Origin: an uncultured Methanosarcinales archaeon
GTDB lineage: Archaea > Halobacteriota > Methanosarcinia > Methanotrichales > Methanotrichaceae
Reading direction: 5' to 3'
Length of the DNA: 64,000 nt
Assembly: GCA_903871465.1 (NCBI GenBank)
Contig: CAIQHB010000056.1
Span: 78,246 to 142,245 of the forward strand
The position numbers and the translations under genes are program-made. How positions within the stretch are numbered: position 1 is the first letter of the stretch; the number at the start of each line of letters is the position of its first letter. The notes beneath the pieces were generated by a model. It ran no database searches, was not told the DNA's origin, and saw nothing but the letters and a program-made list of their open reading frames with translations. This document shows positions 59,793 through 64,000 of the stretch, in pieces.

Positions 59793-59866
59793 CCCCTTGT
59801 CTCATTAGACTATATGGATGTATATTCTGTATATTATCTATATATTTCCCTTCAAGCCGGAAAAGT
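59793..59866 (+). repeat. About 70-bp direct repeat, copy 2
   Basis: Aligns with 57175-57245; lies just upstream of the gene at 59898. Confidence 0.75.
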
Positions 59867-59897
59867 TCTAATAGGAAAACCCAACCATAGCGAAAAT

Positions 59898-60599
59898 ATG
59901 CGGCTAAGCCTCTTTGTAATATTGATTCTGATCATCGGCTCCGTTTCAGCAGCCAAGATCACTGTGGGCCCGGCTGGCGAAGACTACCAGCAGATTCAGA
60001 AAGCGATTGATAACGCGAGTTCCGGGAACCTCATTGAAGTGCATAGCGGGACTTATCCAGAGCACCTCTATCTCTCCAAAGCCGTAACCTTAATAGGCGT
60101 CGATACCGGAAAGGGACGGCCAATAGTAAACGCAACAAAATCCGGCAGCGCGCTTACCCTGGCAGCCAACGGATCGACGGTCGAGGGTTTTAACTTTACT
60201 GGCTCTGGCCACTGCGGATGCGGAAATGCGGGGATTTACGTGCAGTCCAGCAATGATACGGTCATTGACAATGTCATCTACAAAAATAAGTATGGCATTT
60301 ACGTCAAGGCAGGATATAAGAATAACACCTTTATATCCAACGACCTCCTGGATAACGAGATATCTGCCAACGACCAGGGCGGCAACAGGTGGGATGGCAG
60401 CCTGAAGGCCGAAGGGTTGCAAAGTCTTATGGAATTGATTTCTGGAAAACAGATGAAAGGAAATCATTACAGCGATTATGACGAGCCAAAAGAAGGCTGC
60501 AATGATACCAACAATGATGGAATCTGTGATCAGCCCAGGAAGATAAATGGCGGCTCCTCTGTAGATCTATATCCATCGATCTCACGAGGAAATTCTTGA
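59898..60599 (+). CDS. Secreted right-handed beta-helix (NosD-like) protein
   Basis: ATG with signal peptide MRLSLFVILILIIGSVSA; AGEDYQQIQKAIDNASSGNLIEVHSGTYPEHLYLSKAVTLIG; GIYVQSSNDTVIDNVIYKNKYGIYV. Confidence 0.75.
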   Translation: MRLSLFVILILIIGSVSAAKITVGPAGEDYQQIQKAIDNASSGNLIEVHSGTYPEHLYLSKAVTLIGVDTGKGRPIVNATKSGSALTLAANGSTVEGFNFTGSGHCGCGNAGIYVQSSNDTVIDNVIYKNKYGIYVKAGYKNNTFISNDLLDNEISANDQGGNRWDGSLKAEGLQSLMELISGKQMKGNHYSDYDEPKEGCNDTNNDGICDQPRKINGGSSVDLYPSISRGNS

Positions 60600-60631
60600 A
60601 TGATGATCAAGCAAGCTGGGTGACTTCCTTC

Positions 60632-60796
60632 CTACCCTGAAAGGGGTAGGGCTTCCTGCTTCCTGGAGTCGGTTACTCTGATCTCTCTATAGGCTCTTCC
60701 CCTCAGTCCAAGGATGCGAATGTTCAAGCCGGCGTTGATGTCTCTGTCCACCTCTAAGTCACAGTTGGGACAAAGATGGCCTCTCTCTGTTAGTTT
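60632..60796 (-). pseudogene. 3' remnant of IS200/IS605-type tnpB
   Basis: Reverse strand: NKLTERGHLCPNCDLEVDRDINAGLNIRILGLRGRAYREIRVTDSRKQEALPLSG*; hairpin CCTACCC/GGGTAGG at the end. Confidence 0.8.
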
Positions 60797-61876
60797 ATTT
60801 TATGCGATCTATAGATTATACATCTAGCTGCCGCTAATCCTTGTATGAACTTCACAACTACACCTCCATTCGACACTTAACGTAGGATGGCACTATCGCA
60901 TTTCCCAGTGAGTACGTGTTTAGCTAGCTAGCTTCGCCGTTAGCATTTGGAGACAGTTTAGTCCATTCTGTCCCCATGTTGCCAGTGTCGTCATGATGCG
61001 CTCATGAATCGAGGTTCCTTTCTCATTGCGTAGCGTGCCCAAGATCTTTCTCAAAACGACTTGCGGTCGCAATGCCCTCTCAGCCCTATTATTTGTGGGC
61101 TCCACGCCTGAATTTATGATAAATGTAAACCAGTACTCAAATCCGTTATTGATTTTTCCGATGAGTTTCTGAACCTTCTCAATGGAGTACTCTTTCATAA
61201 TCAAGTGCCGAAGCGTTTCTCGCGCTAATTGCCATAGATTCATCCTGACTTCTGTTGAGGGATCGTTTTCCAGAGCTTTGGTTAGCATCTCATAGAGTTC
61301 TTTGAGCGCGTTATGCAGCGGAATAGCTTCCTCGAACTTCTCTGAAAGATCTTTCGACTCTCTAAGTAGGTGTGCCCAGCATCGCTGAATGCGATTTGTG
61401 AATCTGGCATAAGGTTTCCATCCGTCGCATACGATTATTCCTCTGAATCTCCGCGTCAAAACTTCGATCAGGACTTTCGTGCCTCGACTCTTTCGAATCA
61501 CAAAAAAGGTCTCAGATGGTGTGGTAAACGTCCAGATCCAATGCTTTTCTCCCTGGACATGGATTCCCGTTTCATCCACATACAGGATCGGAGCATTTCG
61601 AATCTTGTTCAAGATTGCATCGTAGTCTGATTGAACTGCCTCGGCAGCACGACGGGTTAAATCAAATATCGTGGCAGGACTTATTTTCAGTCCATGCATT
61701 CTGTTCAGTGTACTTTGTATTTTTCTGTGAGGAAGCCTATCTTCGTATTTCAGTAGCGTCGCCTGCGCAATTGTGTTGTTTCCGAATTTGCCTTCATGAG
61801 GGCAACTTGCATCGTTCGCAACGACTTCTTTTTGACAGCATGGACATCTGTAATGAGCGATTTTGTATTCAGTAAC

Positions 61877-63604
61877 CCCACATTTCGCATTAACGGTTTG
61901 AACACTTCATGATTTCTCTCGACTATTATAGATAGGTTTTTTTAATAGCTCAACCATGAGCTTTTTTGAGGGGAAGTAGCATGGATATCTCGACAGAAGC
62001 TATCGAGCATTTTGGGATAGTAGCAGGAATCTTCGATGAGCTTGGTATAGGTAAGATCATAGATCACGCACTCCCAAAAACCAGACATCATAAAGCCAGT
62101 CATTCTGCAATTATAAAAGCGATGGTTCTGAATGGCCTGGGTTTCAATGAATCTCGTCTCTATTTCTACTCCAATTTTTTCATGGGTCTTCCTACCGAGA
62201 GTTTGTTGGGTGAAGGCATTTCGCCATCTAGCCTGAATGATGACACATTATCGCGAACATTAGATGCAATTTTTGACTATGGTCCAACTGAGCTGTTTAA
62301 CGATCTTGCTCTGCAAGCCATGAACAAAATGACAGAGGAAATGCATCTACTACATGTGGATACGACAAACTTTTCGATGTTTGGAAAGTACGAAGGTGAT
62401 GCTCCAGATGGAACAGATTCAATCGAAATTACTTTTGGCCATGCCAAAGATAACCGAATGGATCTCAAGCGTTTCGTTCTGGGAATGGTCGTGAATCAAC
62501 ATGGAGTTCCTCTTTTTATGCAGTCGTTTTCCGGAAACAAATCGGATAAAAAAAGTTTGCCAGAGAAGATCCAAAGACTGAGAGAGTCCATTTCCTTAGA
62601 TAATTCAAATTATTGGGTCGCAGATAGCGCTATCTATTCTGAAGAAAATCTAAAGCTACTGGGAGAAAATCTGCATTGGATCACTCGTGTTCCTGAAACT
62701 GTAGGGGCAGCAAAGGCTTTGATCTCAGCAGAACTGGAAATGACACATGCAACGGACCCACGCTATGCGTTCCATACTACTTATCTGAATTATGGAGGCA
62801 TTCCTCAGAAAGCTGCCGTTTTCTGGTCTCAGGAGATGCAGGCGCAAAAGGAGAAGACCTTTGATAAGAACCTTCAAAAAAAGATTGATGATGCCCAGAA
62901 GGATCTCAATTCGTTGAAACGTCAACGGTACGCTTGTGAACCCGATGCCATAGCCGCGGCAAAGAAATGGATTTTGGATCATCCTCTTTTCAAGCTTAAA
63001 GACCTGAGGGCCTCGTCTATTTTAGAGCGAGCAGAAAAGAAGAGGGGGAGGCCGAAAAAGGATGAAGCGCGAATTTATCAGTATGCGATTGAAGCTGATA
63101 TCGAAATAGATCAAGAATCTGTAATCCGAGAGCGCCAAAAATTGGGCCGGTTCGTACTCGCGAGCAATGACTTGGATCTAGATTCTGAAACCATGCTGAA
63201 CTATTACAAAGGGCAGCAAGTGGTAGAGAGAGGCTTCCGCTTCTTGAAAGACAAACGTTTCCATGCCTCAGAATTTTTTCTAAAGAAAGAAGAACGTATC
63301 GAAGCTTTGGCAATGATTATGGTCCTTTGCCTATTGATTTATTCGTATGCAGAGTGGAAGCTTCGAAGAAAACTAAAGGAGGCGGGGCAGAGTGTCCCTA
63401 ATCAACTCAAAAAACCGACTCAAAAACCGACCATGAGATGGATATTTCAGATTTTTATGAGAGTAACCTTAATAATAGTAACTGAGGGCCAACATGTGAT
63501 TAGCCGGCAGATAAAGCTGAGCGTGACTCAGGGATTAGTCCTAAAGCTACTCGGGCAGGACTGCAAAAAATATTATGGATTGGAGTGTTAATGCGAAATG
63601 TGGG
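61877..63604 (+). mobile_element. IS1634-like insertion sequence, 1728 bp
   Basis: TIR CCCACATTTCGCATTAAC / GTTAATGCGAAATGTGGG (18 bp perfect); flanking 5-bp duplication GTAAC (61872-61876 and 63605-63609). Confidence 0.9.
61981..63591 (+). CDS. IS1634/IS4-type transposase
   Basis: LHVDTTNFSMFG, VADSAIYSEENL, YYKGQQVVERGFRFLKD DDE-transposase motifs. Confidence 0.9.
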   Translation: MDISTEAIEHFGIVAGIFDELGIGKIIDHALPKTRHHKASHSAIIKAMVLNGLGFNESRLYFYSNFFMGLPTESLLGEGISPSSLNDDTLSRTLDAIFDYGPTELFNDLALQAMNKMTEEMHLLHVDTTNFSMFGKYEGDAPDGTDSIEITFGHAKDNRMDLKRFVLGMVVNQHGVPLFMQSFSGNKSDKKSLPEKIQRLRESISLDNSNYWVADSAIYSEENLKLLGENLHWITRVPETVGAAKALISAELEMTHATDPRYAFHTTYLNYGGIPQKAAVFWSQEMQAQKEKTFDKNLQKKIDDAQKDLNSLKRQRYACEPDAIAAAKKWILDHPLFKLKDLRASSILERAEKKRGRPKKDEARIYQYAIEADIEIDQESVIRERQKLGRFVLASNDLDLDSETMLNYYKGQQVVERGFRFLKDKRFHASEFFLKKEERIEALAMIMVLCLLIYSYAEWKLRRKLKEAGQSVPNQLKKPTQKPTMRWIFQIFMRVTLIIVTEGQHVISRQIKLSVTQGLVLKLLGQDCKKYYGLEC

Positions 63605-64000
63605 GTAACCATGACCGGCTGAGGATCGGGAATTTCCTCAATGATCTTCGACTCAATGCGAAAAGGAATGCCAAGCTCTGCTCCTCAATCAGGACATCGA
63701 TCTGCTGTGACCTCTACTTGACTATCCGGCGCAGCATAGGGTCGCGTTAAGCCTTTATGTCCTTCCTTTTGACCAGGCTTTCCCTTGTCTTCCTTGTGCT
63801 TTTTACGATTGCGGCCGCCTCTTAAACTTGGTGGAGTATGTGCATTCTCATATCGGGCCAGTCGGGCTTCAAGCTCTCTTATTTTTGCCTTAAGCAGCTC
63901 ATTCTCACGCCTTAATTGTTCATTCTGTTCTCGAAGCTGCTTAATTATCTCTCCTTCGTCCATAATCCCAATTAAAGAATATTGACATTATATTACTTAA

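Larger units (their letters stand above)
60920..63963 (-). pseudogene. IS66-type transposase gene interrupted by an IS1634-like element and a nonsense codon
   Basis: N-terminal coiled coil (63685-63963) and C-terminal domain (60920-61875); joining across the insertion restores MVTEYKIAHYRCPCCQKEV. Confidence 0.85.

Noticed and set aside
59649-59897. N-terminal extension of the NosD-like ORF
   Set aside because: ATG 59898 with a good signal peptide is the better start; the extension covers IS630 debris and the direct repeat

Overview
This window is archaeal chromosomal DNA. It carries TBP, TFS, PCNA, both primase subunits, GINS, an archaeal histone, Nop10, L44e/S27e, aIF2-alpha and GatE. The gene style, including sheath-like secreted proteins with ANYMYEKASVKGVGYKNVEM, suggests a Methanothrix/Methanosaeta-type methanogen; that assignment is inference. 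Housekeeping blocks lie at about 1.8-12.5, 17.8-22.7 and 34-56.3 kb. The accessory content falls in four groups. (1) A DNA-repair patch at 0-5.8 kb: Mre11, a rad50-like remnant with two in-frame TAGs, and a Ku + LigD-type ligase pair. (2) A surface/extracellular-matrix island at about 13-32.4 kb: two sheath-like paralogs whose only plausible start is a conserved ACG, a 16-Cys miniprotein, modular transglutaminase-like secreted proteins, a family of YPDG-domain secreted proteins with decayed copies, a CAP/PR-1 protein and a duplicated ~156-bp structured intergenic element. (3) A cation channel with a non-canonical TVGDN selectivity filter. (4) A mobile-element graveyard at about 57-64 kb: an IS630 fragment, a TnpB 3' remnant, and an IS66-type transposase gene split by a 1728-bp IS1634-like element with 18-bp TIRs and a 5-bp TSD. 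No CRISPR array, rRNA or confident tRNA was seen. All product calls come from reading the sequence without database searches.
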